The translations under genes and the position numbers were made by a program. DNA of 64,000 nt from Marinobacter litoralis (GTDB taxonomy: Bacteria; Pseudomonadota; Gammaproteobacteria; Pseudomonadales; Oleiphilaceae): the NCBI RefSeq assembly GCF_003336705.1, contig NZ_QMDL01000001.1, positions 310,001-374,000 on the forward strand, written 5' to 3'. The notes beneath the pieces were generated by a model, which saw nothing but the letters and a program-made list of their open reading frames with translations, was not told the DNA's origin and did not search any database. Below, one piece after another: positions 54,533 through 63,961 of the stretch; positions within the stretch are counted from its first letter, which is position 1; every line of letters begins with the position of its first letter.

Positions 54533-55813
54533 TTACTGTAGCCAGGCTGCGACAAACCCTGCCGCGAGTGAAAGAATCATGGGGCCGGCAACCAGCATGC
54601 CGATGTTGCGATTGCCAATGGCCCATGCAATGCCCGACTTCACCAGATTATTCACCGACGCGGCAACGACGATTCCCAAAACCGCAGCTTCCATCCCCAG
54701 ACCATTGTTAGACATGCGGGTAAGTGAGAGCGTGATGGCATCGACATCGGCCACCCCCGACGTGGCTGCCAACGCGTAAATGCCAGCATCGCCGAACGCT
54801 TCTTTAAGAAATTCGCCCAGTAGTAAGATTGCCGTCAGTAATACGCCGAAGACCAACGCCGATGCCAGATTCAACGGGTTCTGAGTGAGGTGCGGTTGGC
54901 TGATGGATTCGTCGGTGGTGTGCTTTCGCCAGATGTAAAAAGCAGGGCCATACAATAGTGCTGTCATAAGCAGTACAGGCCACGTTAGTTGCGGCAATAG
55001 CGCGGGGTTGATGATCAGGCAATACACCAGAATTCGCGGGAACATCGTGCCGCAGGCAATAAGAATGCCGGCTGCAAACTGGGGGTTCAGCTCCGGAGCT
55101 TGTTTGGATTGACGGGCAAAGTGCAAAGTCAGGGCTGTGGATGAACTTAGCCCGGCAAATAGACTGGTGAACAGAATTCCTTTTCGGGTGCCTGCAACTC
55201 GCATTGCGAAATAGCCAACGAAGGATATGGAGGCAATCATGACCACCATCCACCATATTTCCCGTGGGTTCAGCACGCCTCCCGGCCCCAATCGCTCGTT
55301 AGGCAGCAGTGGCAGCATTACAACGGAAATGAGCAGCAGTTTAAGGGCCGCATCCAGTTCATGAGCTTGCAGTTTTCTTACCCAGTTATGAATTTCTTGT
55401 TTGTTGTCCAGGATGAGGGCAGTGATGACTGCTGATGCAATGGCAATGACTGGATCGACGGCCACGGCGACGGCCCCGAAACAGAAAGTCAGTAACATGC
55501 CGATCAGGCCGGTAATGCTGAAGTTCTGAACGTGTTTCAGTCGTTCCCTGTAGGCGACCAAACCGATTGCTGTGACACAAAAGAGAAGGGCAGGGAATGC
55601 CCAGGCGTTGATTTCGGTGGACAGTACCGCTGAGAGGCCTCCAAGAAAACCAATCAGTGAGAAAGTTCGGATGCCAGCAATACGCTCGCCGGCCTTCTGT
55701 TCTCGCGCTCCCCAGCCTCGTTCCAAGCCCACGATCGCTCCAAGCAGCAAGGCCAGCGCAAGGTGGATAGCCGTCTGGTTGGAGGCAATAAACTGGCTCG
55801 CTAATTCATCCAT
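54533..55813 (-). CDS. MgtC/SapB and DUF4010 family membrane protein
   Basis: About 426 residues from ATG 55813 (GGAACCCCC upstream); ATG 55846 is an alternative. The N-terminal MgtC-like part has LALALLLGAIVGLERGWGAREQKAGERIAGIRTFSLIGFLGGL (in parts) with helices to about 150; the C-terminal DUF4010 part continues with helices (about 170-426) including AGLSSSTALTLHFARQS and VADVDAITLSLTRMSNNGL. Function in this family is unproven; some members relate to magnesium or pH homeostasis. Polytopic inner-membrane protein. Confidence 0.85.
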   Translation of the reverse strand: MDELASQFIASNQTAIHLALALLLGAIVGLERGWGAREQKAGERIAGIRTFSLIGFLGGLSAVLSTEINAWAFPALLFCVTAIGLVAYRERLKHVQNFSITGLIGMLLTFCFGAVAVAVDPVIAIASAVITALILDNKQEIHNWVRKLQAHELDAALKLLLISVVMLPLLPNERLGPGGVLNPREIWWMVVMIASISFVGYFAMRVAGTRKGILFTSLFAGLSSSTALTLHFARQSKQAPELNPQFAAGILIACGTMFPRILVYCLIINPALLPQLTWPVLLMTALLYGPAFYIWRKHTTDESISQPHLTQNPLNLASALVFGVLLTAILLLGEFLKEAFGDAGIYALAATSGVADVDAITLSLTRMSNNGLGMEAAVLGIVVAASVNNLVKSGIAWAIGNRNIGMLVAGPMILSLAAGFVAAWLQ

Positions 55814-56042
55814 GTGGGGGTTCCATTCGATAACACGTAGTTTCATACCATTTTAGGCAATTACCCGAGGGTGGGTCACCTTTGACGCGCGTGGTTGTGC
55901 CGTTTGTTACTTTTTTGAGCGGATTCTGATACCATTCGCGCCCCAAAATCTTTAGTAATCCGCCTTCCCTAGGTTTTCGCCGCGCTGTTTTCGCTGCGCA
56001 TGTGACTGTTTCTTTTTTCTGTGTAACTGGATATCCCCAACC

Positions 56043-57530
56043 ATGGTGAACTCTTTCAAACAAGACTGGCTCTCGAACATTCGAGGCGACTTGCTGTCCG
56101 GCATTGTGGTGGCTTTGGCTTTGATTCCTGAAGCCATCGCCTTCTCGATCATTGCCGGTGTGGACCCGAAAATCGGGCTTTACGCGTCGTTCTGTATTGC
56201 CGTTATTATAGCCTTCGTCGGTGGTCGCCCCGGTATGATTTCGGCCGCGACCGGCGCTATGGCGTTGCTGATGGTGACCTTGGTCAAAGATCATGGCCTG
56301 CAGTACTTGTTAGCCGCCACACTGTTAACGGGTGTGTTCCAGATAGCGGCGGGTTACCTCAAACTGGGGAGTTTGATGCGCTTTGTGTCGCGCTCAGTGG
56401 TGACCGGTTTTGTGAATGCCTTGGCGATCCTGATCTTCATGGCACAGCTGCCCGAGCTGACCAACGTGACCTGGCACGTCTATGCCATGACCGCGACCGG
56501 GCTGGGTATTATTTATCTATTCCCGTACGTGCCGAAAGTGGGCAAGCTGATTCCATCTCCCCTGGTGTGCATAATCTCCATGACTGCAGTGGCGATGTTC
56601 CTGAACCTGGACATCCGCACGGTGGGCGATATGGGCGAACTGCCGGATACCTTGCCGATTTTCCTGTGGCCCGATGTACCGTTTAACCTCGAAACACTGA
56701 TGATTATTCTGCCGTACTCGGCCGGTTTGGCCGTGGTGGGTTTGCTGGAGTCCATGATGACGGCAACCATCGTAGACGATTTGACAGATACCACGAGTGA
56801 CCGTAACCGGGAGTGTAAAGGGCAGGGTATTGCTAACATTGGCTCCGGCCTGCTGGGTGGTATGGCCGGTTGTGCCATGATCGGGCAGTCTGTTATCAAC
56901 ATTAAATCGGGCGGTCGTGGCCGGTTGTCGACACTGACGGCAGGCGTGTTTTTGCTGGTGATGGTGTTGGTGCTTGATGAGTGGCTGGTGCAGATTCCGA
57001 TGGCGGCGCTGGTGGCCGTTATGATCATGGTGTCTATCGGTACCTTCAGTTGGGCCTCCATCAGGGATCTGAAGGATCATCCGCTTTCGACTAATATCGT
57101 AATGGGGGTGACGGTCGTGGTTGTGGTTGCTACCCATAACCTGGCATTTGGAGTGCTGGCGGGCGTGCTGTTGGCCTCTTTGTTCTTCGCCAACAAAGTC
57201 GGCCATTACATGGCTGTGACGTCTGAATTGGACGAGACAACCAATACCCGCCGTTATACCGTTACCGGGCAGGTATTCTTCAGTTCGTCAGAAAAGTTCA
57301 CTGCTTCCTTTGACTTCAAAGAAGCGGTTGATAATGTTGTGATTGATCTCAGTCGAGCCCATTTTTGGGATATCACAGCGGTGGGTGCCCTCGATAAGGC
57401 CGTGATCAAATTCCGCCGGGAAGGGGCTGATGTCGAGGTGATTGGCTTGAACGAAGCCAGTGCGACCATTGTCGACCGGTTCGGTGTACACGATAAGCCT
57501 GAAGCTGTAGACCAGCTTATGGGGCACTAA
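56043..57530 (+). CDS. SulP/SLC26-family anion transporter with C-terminal STAS domain
   Basis: A 495-residue transporter with about 10-14 membrane segments (residues 15-390) and a short C-terminal STAS domain (about 400-490, [41 protein letters not shown] in parts). N-terminal [33 protein letters not shown] (in parts) is the SulP signature. Sulfate or bicarbonate are the usual substrates. The next gene encodes a universal stress protein, 28 bases on, a recurring pairing for this family in marine bacteria (from general knowledge). No cognate regulator is seen. Confidence 0.9.
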   Translation: MVNSFKQDWLSNIRGDLLSGIVVALALIPEAIAFSIIAGVDPKIGLYASFCIAVIIAFVGGRPGMISAATGAMALLMVTLVKDHGLQYLLAATLLTGVFQIAAGYLKLGSLMRFVSRSVVTGFVNALAILIFMAQLPELTNVTWHVYAMTATGLGIIYLFPYVPKVGKLIPSPLVCIISMTAVAMFLNLDIRTVGDMGELPDTLPIFLWPDVPFNLETLMIILPYSAGLAVVGLLESMMTATIVDDLTDTTSDRNRECKGQGIANIGSGLLGGMAGCAMIGQSVINIKSGGRGRLSTLTAGVFLLVMVLVLDEWLVQIPMAALVAVMIMVSIGTFSWASIRDLKDHPLSTNIVMGVTVVVVVATHNLAFGVLAGVLLASLFFANKVGHYMAVTSELDETTNTRRYTVTGQVFFSSSEKFTASFDFKEAVDNVVIDLSRAHFWDITAVGALDKAVIKFRREGADVEVIGLNEASATIVDRFGVHDKPEAVDQLMGH

Positions 57531-57558
57531 ACAGAATTCTGACCAAGGCGAGACAGAC

Positions 57559-58410
57559 ATGTTAAGAGTAGTAGCCTGTATTGACGGCTCCAGAGCTGTG
57601 CACGCTGTGTGCGATTACTCAGCCTGGGCAAGCCGACACATGGAAGCGCCGCTGATGCTGCTGCACGTGCTGGATGACGAACGTTATCCGTCCGAGCCGG
57701 ATCTGGCGGGTAATATTGGCTTGGGGAGTCGTGAGCAGCTGTTGACCGAACTGGCAGAGCTGGATCGTAAGCGCTCCAAGTTGGCGCTCGAGCATGGGCA
57801 TCACATGCTGGATGAGGCGGAAATTCGCGTCCATGCCTCAGGTACAAGCGAAGTTGTTAAGCGCCAGCGGCATGGCAACCTTGCGGAATCCCTCGTTGCT
57901 CTGGAAAAAGACACTCGTTTGTTTGTGATGGGGTTGCACGGTGAGAGCAGTTCCGACAGTAATCTGCACATCGGCAGCCAGCTGGAAACCGTGATTCGCA
58001 GCGTAGAACGCCCGATTCTATTGGTTCCGGACGAGTACTCCGAACCGAAAACGGCCATGCTGGCGTTTGACGGTAGCGCAACCGCGTTCAAAGGTGTGGA
58101 GATGTTGGCGGCTAGTCCGGTTTTGCGTGGCATTCCATTGCATTTGGTGATGGTGGGTGCCGATACCGCTGAAAACTGGGAGCAGCTGAAGAAAGCTGAA
58201 AGCATGCTGTCCGGGCTGGATGTGGAGATTACTCTGGCGATTCGTCAGGGCGATGTAGAGCCTACATTGCATGCGTATCAGGAAGAACAGTGCATTGATA
58301 TGCTGGTGATGGGCGCGTACGGCCATTCTCGCATTCGACAGTTCTTGGTGGGCAGTACGACAACCACGATGCTGAAATCCGCAACCAAGCCTTTGGTTAT
58401 TCTTCGCTAA
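57559..58410 (+). CDS. tandem universal stress protein (two UspA domains)
   Basis: A 283-residue protein with two UspA-like domains (about 1-150 and 155-283). The first begins RVVACIDGSRAVHAVCDYSA and contains GLHGESSSDSNLHIGSQLETVIRSVERPILLVP (in parts); the second has AMLAFDGSATAFKG and ends MGAYGHSRIRQFLVGSTTTTMLKSATKPLVILR (in parts). The G-2x-G-9x-G(S/T) type nucleotide motif appears in both, with GAYGHSRIRQFLVGSTT clearest. It lies 28 bases after the SulP gene, so a regulatory role on the transporter is possible. AAGGCGAGAC precedes the ATG. Confidence 0.9.
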   Translation: MLRVVACIDGSRAVHAVCDYSAWASRHMEAPLMLLHVLDDERYPSEPDLAGNIGLGSREQLLTELAELDRKRSKLALEHGHHMLDEAEIRVHASGTSEVVKRQRHGNLAESLVALEKDTRLFVMGLHGESSSDSNLHIGSQLETVIRSVERPILLVPDEYSEPKTAMLAFDGSATAFKGVEMLAASPVLRGIPLHLVMVGADTAENWEQLKKAESMLSGLDVEITLAIRQGDVEPTLHAYQEEQCIDMLVMGAYGHSRIRQFLVGSTTTTMLKSATKPLVILR

Positions 58411-58425
58411 TCAGGGAACTTCGCC

Positions 58426-59985
58426 ATGCCCCGCAAGCTGCAGACGTCACTCATCAAGTCGCTGGGTTTGTGGCTGCTGTTCGGGGTGTTGGCAGGGTGT
58501 GCTTCTGCGTTACAACCGGTTGAGCATGATCCAGCCCTGGCAAAAGGGTTGGCACCTGACTCTTTCTTTACGGAGCAGGCGAAACAGCACTTATCCGCTG
58601 ATCTGCCGGATACAGGGTTCCTGTTGCTCAATACCGGCCGCGATGCGCTCACTGTGCGTGCGGCACTTATCGAGTCTGCCAGACAGTCTATTGATGCCCA
58701 ATACTATATTTGGAATGACGACAGCTCAGGGCGCTATCTTGCAGGCCGTTTGGTTGCAGCGGCAGAGCGTGGCATCAATGTCCGGTTGCTGTTGGATGAC
58801 ATTAATGTGGCCGGTAAGGAATCTTTGTTCGCCGTATTGAACGGTCACCCCCATATTCGCGTTCGCATTTTCAATCCGGCTCGCTCGCGCAGCGGCGTTG
58901 GCCGTTTTCTATCACTGCTCCTCGATTTTGATCGTATCAACCGGCGTATGCACAACAAAACCTTTGTGGTGGATGGCTACGCAGGTGTTGCCGGGGGACG
59001 AAATATCGGTGACGAATATTTCGATGAGCATCCTGCGCTGAATTTTCGGGACCGGGACGTAATGGCGTTAGGCCCTCTCGTTGGTGATATGACCGACAAC
59101 TTTGAAGCCTACTGGAATAGCCAGTGGTCGTATCCGCTCGAACAGATTTACCAGCCTCAGGCTCCGGAACTGGCAGCCAGTGCGCGTTTACGTTTGATCA
59201 ACGAAACGGCCCAAGCCCAGGCATTTAAAACGATGCCACCTCAAGGGCGTGAAGCAGCGGAAACGTTTCTGGAGAATCGGTTTGCCGGCTTGACTCAAGC
59301 GCCGGCCAGGCTGGTGTATGACGTGCCGCCGAAAGACCCGGAAGCCCCCACTGATACGCCTAAGCTTACAGCGAAGGCGTTGTATGAGTTGGTTGCGGAG
59401 GCCGAAACAGAAATTCTGGTAGAGTCGGCCTATTTTGTATTGGCTGATGATCAGCTCAAAGAGATACGCGAGGTGGTGAAACCGGGGCTTTCGATACTAG
59501 CGATTACTAACTCGCTGGCATCGAATGATTTGGTGACCAATCATTCAGCCTACGTCCGGTGGCGTGAAGAAATGCTCGAAAGCGGCATCGATCTGTACGA
59601 ACTTCGCCCGGACGCAAAAGGCTGTAAAGAGTGGGTTGGCAATGAAGCGGCCTGTATTAACGGCGCCGTCAGCCTGCATTCGAAAGCTGTCGTCTTTGAC
59701 CAAAGCACCTTGTTCGTGGGCTCCCTCAACGTGAATCTTCGATCCATTTACCTGAACGGGGAAACGGTGCTCATTATTCAGAGCCCTGAGCTGGCCAAGG
59801 CCGTTGCTGATGATATCCGTTATTCTATGACGCCGGAAAACAGTTGGCATGTAACCTTGGACGAGAGTGGTGATCTGATGTGGCAGTCGTCAGATCAGCA
59901 GGTTGATCACGAACCGGATGTGGGGTTCTGGCGCCGCGCGAAATCCCGGTTTTTGTCCTGGTTGCCGCTGGAAAAGTATCTGTAA
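58426..59985 (+). CDS. phospholipase D-family lipoprotein (cardiolipin synthase-like)
   Basis: A 519-residue protein. The signal ends in a lipobox (FGVLAGCAS), so it is probably a lipoprotein. Two HKD motifs are intact: HNKTFVVDGYAGVAGGRNIGDEYFD (in parts) near 177 and HSKAVVFDQSTLFVGSLNVN near 420. This fits a PLD phosphotransferase that could remodel phospholipids, such as cardiolipin synthase C-like enzymes. It follows the stress-protein gene by 15 bases and may be in the same operon. The stop is 5 bases from the converging HI0933-type gene. Confidence 0.88.
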   Translation: MPRKLQTSLIKSLGLWLLFGVLAGCASALQPVEHDPALAKGLAPDSFFTEQAKQHLSADLPDTGFLLLNTGRDALTVRAALIESARQSIDAQYYIWNDDSSGRYLAGRLVAAAERGINVRLLLDDINVAGKESLFAVLNGHPHIRVRIFNPARSRSGVGRFLSLLLDFDRINRRMHNKTFVVDGYAGVAGGRNIGDEYFDEHPALNFRDRDVMALGPLVGDMTDNFEAYWNSQWSYPLEQIYQPQAPELAASARLRLINETAQAQAFKTMPPQGREAAETFLENRFAGLTQAPARLVYDVPPKDPEAPTDTPKLTAKALYELVAEAETEILVESAYFVLADDQLKEIREVVKPGLSILAITNSLASNDLVTNHSAYVRWREEMLESGIDLYELRPDAKGCKEWVGNEAACINGAVSLHSKAVVFDQSTLFVGSLNVNLRSIYLNGETVLIIQSPELAKAVADDIRYSMTPENSWHVTLDESGDLMWQSSDQQVDHEPDVGFWRRAKSRFLSWLPLEKYL

Positions 59986-59990
59986 GTGGC

Positions 59991-61181
59991 TTAGGCCGCA
60001 TTCCCCGCGGCCACGCCTGATGCCCAGGCCCATTGAAAATTATGTCCGCCCAAGTGCCCAGTCACGTCTACGACTTCGCCAATAAAGTATAGGTTGGGTT
60101 GTTCCAGCACTGCCATGGTTTTTGAAGATAACTGACGGGTGTCTACACCGCCTAAAGTGACTTCGGCGGTTCTGTAACCCTCTGTGCCTGCGGGTTTTAC
60201 CGACCAGTTTCCTAACGTGTCAGCAACTTGCTCGAGTTCGAGGTTTCGGTATTCCTGTAGTGGGCGGCTCCATCCCTGAAGTTCGTTGAATGCTTGGGCG
60301 AAGCGCTTCGGCAGGTGTTGGTTCAGATACTGGGCGATGGTTGATTGAGGTTTGCTCTTTCGTAGAGCAAACAGATCTTCCTGGATCTTTTGAGCCGGCA
60401 GCAGGTTGATATGAACCTCATCGCCGGGTTGCCAATAACTGGATACCTGTAGCATCGACGGCCCGCTAAGGCCACGATGGGTGACCAACATCGGCTCTTT
60501 GAAATACTGATTGTGGCAACGGGCTTCAACCGGGCAACTAACCCCCGATAAGGGTGCCAGCTGCTGCTTCAGCTCAGGATGCAAAGTAAAGGGCACCAAG
60601 CCGGCACGAGTGGGCAGAACGCTCAATCCAAACTGCTTGGCCAGCTCGTAACCGAACCCGGTCGCGCCCATGGTGGGAATGGAGAGGCCGCCGCAGGCGA
60701 TCACCAGCGATTCGCAGCTCAGAGCACCCGAACTGGTTTTAAGTTTGTAGCCGGCGCCAGAGGCTTGGACCTGCGTGATCGAAGTGGCCATGCGGATTTC
60801 CGCCCCCGCCCATTCGCATTCTGTCAGCAACACGTTGAGAATGTCTTTCGCGCTGGTCTTGCAAAACAGTTGTCCCGGCGCTTTTTCTTCATGCTCCACG
60901 CCGTGGCGATCCACCAGCTCCAAAAAATCCTGCGGAGTGTAGCGCTTCAGTGCGGAAATACAGTAATGCGGGTTGTCGGAAAGAAAGTTTGCCGGCGTAC
61001 TGTTCAGATTGGTGAAGTTACACCGGCCGCCGCCCGACATCAGAATCTTCTTGCCGGGCTTGTTGGCATGGTCTACCACCAACACCTTGCGACCGCGATA
61101 GCCGGCAGTGGCCGCACACATCAACCCGGCGGCGCCTGCGCCGATGATGATAACGTCGTAGTGTGATGAAGATGCTGCCAT
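59991..61181 (-). CDS. HI0933-family FAD-dependent oxidoreductase
   Basis: A 396-residue flavoprotein. The N-terminal dinucleotide motif IIIGAGAAGLMCAATAGYRGRKVLVVDHANKPGKKILMSGGGRCNFTN (in parts) and the C-terminal VGGVD-type segment ending YFIGEVVDVTGHLGGHNFQWAWASGVAAG (in parts) are standard for this family, known as YhiN or aminoacetone oxidase-like. The exact reaction is unproven. It is convergent with the PLD gene. Confidence 0.9.
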   Translation of the reverse strand: MAASSSHYDVIIIGAGAAGLMCAATAGYRGRKVLVVDHANKPGKKILMSGGGRCNFTNLNSTPANFLSDNPHYCISALKRYTPQDFLELVDRHGVEHEEKAPGQLFCKTSAKDILNVLLTECEWAGAEIRMATSITQVQASGAGYKLKTSSGALSCESLVIACGGLSIPTMGATGFGYELAKQFGLSVLPTRAGLVPFTLHPELKQQLAPLSGVSCPVEARCHNQYFKEPMLVTHRGLSGPSMLQVSSYWQPGDEVHINLLPAQKIQEDLFALRKSKPQSTIAQYLNQHLPKRFAQAFNELQGWSRPLQEYRNLELEQVADTLGNWSVKPAGTEGYRTAEVTLGGVDTRQLSSKTMAVLEQPNLYFIGEVVDVTGHLGGHNFQWAWASGVAAGNAA

Positions 61182-61220
61182 TGCCTGCCTGCCACTGATT
61201 AAAAACCGGCGGGCAGTATA

Positions 61221-62033
61221 TCAGTCTCGGGGCAGCTGTATGGAGCCTTCCATAAAGAAGACGGCGTGGCCGGAGATTGCCACACGGTCGCCCCGAAGTT
61301 CGCACTGCAGATCGCCCCCGCGTTTAGAGAGTTGTCGGGCGGTTAAGACGTTTTTGCCCAATTGTTTGGCCCAGTAAGGCGTTAGCACGCTATGAATGGA
61401 ACCGGTAACAGGGTCTTCGTCGATGCCCACACCGGGAGCAAAATAACGGCTGACAAAATCACACTCATTACCGGCAGCTGTTACGATCAATCCTTGATTG
61501 CCTAACTGGATGAGTTGCTGAAGATCCGGGGCGGCCGCCCGAACCTCTGCCTCTGAAGCCATCACAATCAGGTAATTGGTGTCGTTGGGAACAAAGAATG
61601 CTTTGCTGGGTGCTTCTGGCATTGCGGTTTTAATCAATTCCGGGGTGGGACAGGGCTCGTATTCCAGGTTTGGAAAGTCTAGCTCCAGAGAGTCATCGGG
61701 TCTTCGGGAAACAGACAGCAATCCGGACTTAGACTGAAAAAACACTTTTTCGAAGGGCCATTTCTGCTTATTAAAGACCACCCAGGCCGCCGCTTGTGTT
61801 GCATGGCCGCACAAAGGTACTTCCGCTGTGGGTGTAAACCATCGAATGTGAAAATCGGCACCTTCCAATTCCGGGGTAGGTACCAAAAATGCTGTTTCCG
61901 AGAGGTTGTTTTCTTCAGCAAGGGCCTGCAATACCGAATCTGGCAGCCAGCGCTCAAGCGGCATGACTGCAGCCGGGTTACCCGCGAACAGTTTGTTGGT
62001 AAAGGCATCAATCTGGTAGATCGGAGTTTTCAT
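61221..62033 (-). CDS. PhzF-family isomerase-like protein
   Basis: About 270 residues from ATG 62033 (AGGGC upstream). The family start YQIDAFTNKLFAGNPAAVMPLERWL, with the LSETAFLVPTPE region holding the catalytic-type Glu, and the second-half GVGIDEDPVTGSIHSVLTPYWA (in parts) match PhzF proteins, which have a diaminopimelate-epimerase-like fold. Most members outside phenazine loci have no proven reaction; no phenazine genes are present here. It follows a small unknown gene by 32 bases. Confidence 0.9.
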   Translation of the reverse strand: MKTPIYQIDAFTNKLFAGNPAAVMPLERWLPDSVLQALAEENNLSETAFLVPTPELEGADFHIRWFTPTAEVPLCGHATQAAAWVVFNKQKWPFEKVFFQSKSGLLSVSRRPDDSLELDFPNLEYEPCPTPELIKTAMPEAPSKAFFVPNDTNYLIVMASEAEVRAAAPDLQQLIQLGNQGLIVTAAGNECDFVSRYFAPGVGIDEDPVTGSIHSVLTPYWAKQLGKNVLTARQLSKRGGDLQCELRGDRVAISGHAVFFMEGSIQLPRD

Positions 62034-62065
62034 GGTTTGCCCTGTCAAATTGAAATTTGATTCTT

Positions 62066-62335
62066 TCATCCGTTGTTCACCGTGAACCGGTGCACCTCTG
62101 ATTCACTGTAGCAATGGATCTCAGGTAGTGGTTTATTGCCCCGAATGATCCAGTGCTCGGGGCCCTGTTGGGTCACACGAAAACCTTTGCGGGCAAGCTT
62201 TTGGCAATCCTGTAGTAGGTTGATGCATTCAATATTGCTCGTTTCCGCAAGGCCAAGCACGTCCTTGCGGTTTCGGCGAATCCGTGGATAGTCCGTCTCG
62301 AACGATCGAGGTTGTCGTGTAACTGTGTTGCTCAT
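62066..62335 (-). CDS. small conserved-looking protein of unknown function
   Basis: An 89-residue soluble protein with a basic N-terminus (RRNRKDVLGL) and two Cys in the middle (IECINLLQDCQKL). The C-terminal half (FRVTQQGPEHWIIRGNKPLPEIHCYSESEVHRFTV, in parts) looks like a small mixed alpha/beta domain. It lies 32 bases before the PhzF gene in the same direction. I do not recognise the family. Confidence 0.5.
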   Translation of the reverse strand: MSNTVTRQPRSFETDYPRIRRNRKDVLGLAETSNIECINLLQDCQKLARKGFRVTQQGPEHWIIRGNKPLPEIHCYSESEVHRFTVNNG

Positions 62336-62545
62336 CCTGAAACTCCATCTTCGGTGAATCGACTTTTATTGTCTGTGGGGATGGGGTTGCGGAACAGATT
62401 CAGTTAAGTTGTTAATGAACCGGTACAGTTTTTCGTGAGTGTTATCTGTGCTGCATGAAATTGGTGAATCTGTACTGTCGGTTATGTCAGATCTTCTGAT
62501 CCAATGATCGATATAACGCAGCAATCCATCGGGCGGGGGGCAGTC

Positions 62546-63961
62546 ATGGGGGCGCTTTATAATCAAGTAGCTGACCAACTACAGGCACTGATCAACGACG
62601 GCGTTTATCGGGCGGGTGATCGCTTGCCTGGAGTCAGAGTGCTTAGCCGTCAGTTTGGCGTGAGTATTTCGACCGTGTTGCAAGCCCACCAAACACTGGA
62701 AGCTCGAGGTTTTCTTCAGGCCCGGGAACGAAGTGGCTATTTTGTTCGCCTGCCAAGCCACGATGTACCCGAGCCGAGCATGCCTGACCAGCGCACACGC
62801 CCGGTGCCTGTTTCGGCGCGGGAAATGGCTTTGGATTTATGTGCAGATGAGAAAAAGCAGATGGTGCCGCTGGCATCTGCCGTTCCTCACCCGGACTTCC
62901 TGCCTGTCCGGCAAATACAGCAAAGTACGATCTGGGCAGCCCGAAGGGGGCTGGAAACTTTGGATTATGCCTTTCCGGGAAAAGCGTGTTTCCGGCGTCA
63001 GATTGCTCAGCGCATGGCTACCATCGGAGTGCCTGTGGCCCCGGATGATGTGTTGGCAACAAACGGCGCTCAGGAAGCCATTATTCTGGCGCTTCGAGCG
63101 GTGACACATGCCGGAGATATTGTTGCAGTGGAGTCTCCATCGTTTCCGGGTATTTTGCAGGCTTTAGACGTGGTCGGATTGCGTGTTATCGAAATTCCGG
63201 CTCACCCATCAGAAGGTATGAGTCTCGAAGGGTTGCAGTTAGCGCTAGAGCAGTGGCCCCTGAAAGCGTGTGTGGTGGTGCCCAACCACAGTAATCCTAT
63301 GGGTGCCAGAATGAGCGACGAACGCAAGCTGCAGCTTGTCTCCATGCTGGATGCTGCTGGCGTGCCATTGATCGAGGACGACATCTATGGCGACCTCTAC
63401 CACACCGGTGAGCGACCGCGCCCGGCAAAAGCCTTTGATCGCTCTGGTAATGTTATTTATTGCAGTTCATTTTCTAAGACAGTGTCGCCTGGTCTTCGCT
63501 TGGGGTGGATGATTCCCGGGCGCTATATGGCTGGTGTTCGGCAACACAAGTATTTTGTCAATTTAGCCACTTCGAGCTTGCCTCAATTAGCGATGGCTCA
63601 TTTTCTTGAGCAGGGCGGCTACGATCGATATCTGCGCCAAGCGCGCCAGAACTATGGGGAAGTCATAGAGCGGCTTCGTTCGGCAGTAGCCCTATCGTTT
63701 CCGGCAGGCACAGCCGTGAGTAAACCCTCTGGCGGTTTTGTGCTATGGATTCAGATGCCAGACTGCATCTCGGGCACCGAGGTGTATCAGCGAGCTCGCC
63801 AAGAAGGCATAAACGTCGCCCCCGGGTTAATGTTTTCAACAACAAATAAGTTTGAAAACTGCCTTCGGTTGAACGCTGCAAACCCATGGACTGACCGTAT
63901 CGAAACCGCGGTTATACGTTTAGGTGCGCTTGCCCATGACGCATCGAACCGGGCTAGCTAG
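62546..63961 (+). CDS. MocR-type regulator (GntR domain plus aminotransferase domain)
   Basis: About 471 residues from ATG 62546, preceded by GGGGGG; an earlier ATG at 62504 lacks a clear site. N-terminal winged helix (about 1-75; ADQLQALINDGVYRAGDRLPGVRVLSRQFGVSISTVLQAHQTLEARGFLQAR in parts) is joined by a linker to a fold-type I aminotransferase domain (about 100-471). The PLP-Lys is in YCSSFSKTVSPGLRLGW near residue 312. Such proteins sense PLP or an amine and regulate a nearby gene. It is divergent from the small gene and PhzF gene, which are candidate targets. Confidence 0.9.
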   Translation: MGALYNQVADQLQALINDGVYRAGDRLPGVRVLSRQFGVSISTVLQAHQTLEARGFLQARERSGYFVRLPSHDVPEPSMPDQRTRPVPVSAREMALDLCADEKKQMVPLASAVPHPDFLPVRQIQQSTIWAARRGLETLDYAFPGKACFRRQIAQRMATIGVPVAPDDVLATNGAQEAIILALRAVTHAGDIVAVESPSFPGILQALDVVGLRVIEIPAHPSEGMSLEGLQLALEQWPLKACVVVPNHSNPMGARMSDERKLQLVSMLDAAGVPLIEDDIYGDLYHTGERPRPAKAFDRSGNVIYCSSFSKTVSPGLRLGWMIPGRYMAGVRQHKYFVNLATSSLPQLAMAHFLEQGGYDRYLRQARQNYGEVIERLRSAVALSFPAGTAVSKPSGGFVLWIQMPDCISGTEVYQRARQEGINVAPGLMFSTTNKFENCLRLNAANPWTDRIETAVIRLGALAHDASNRAS

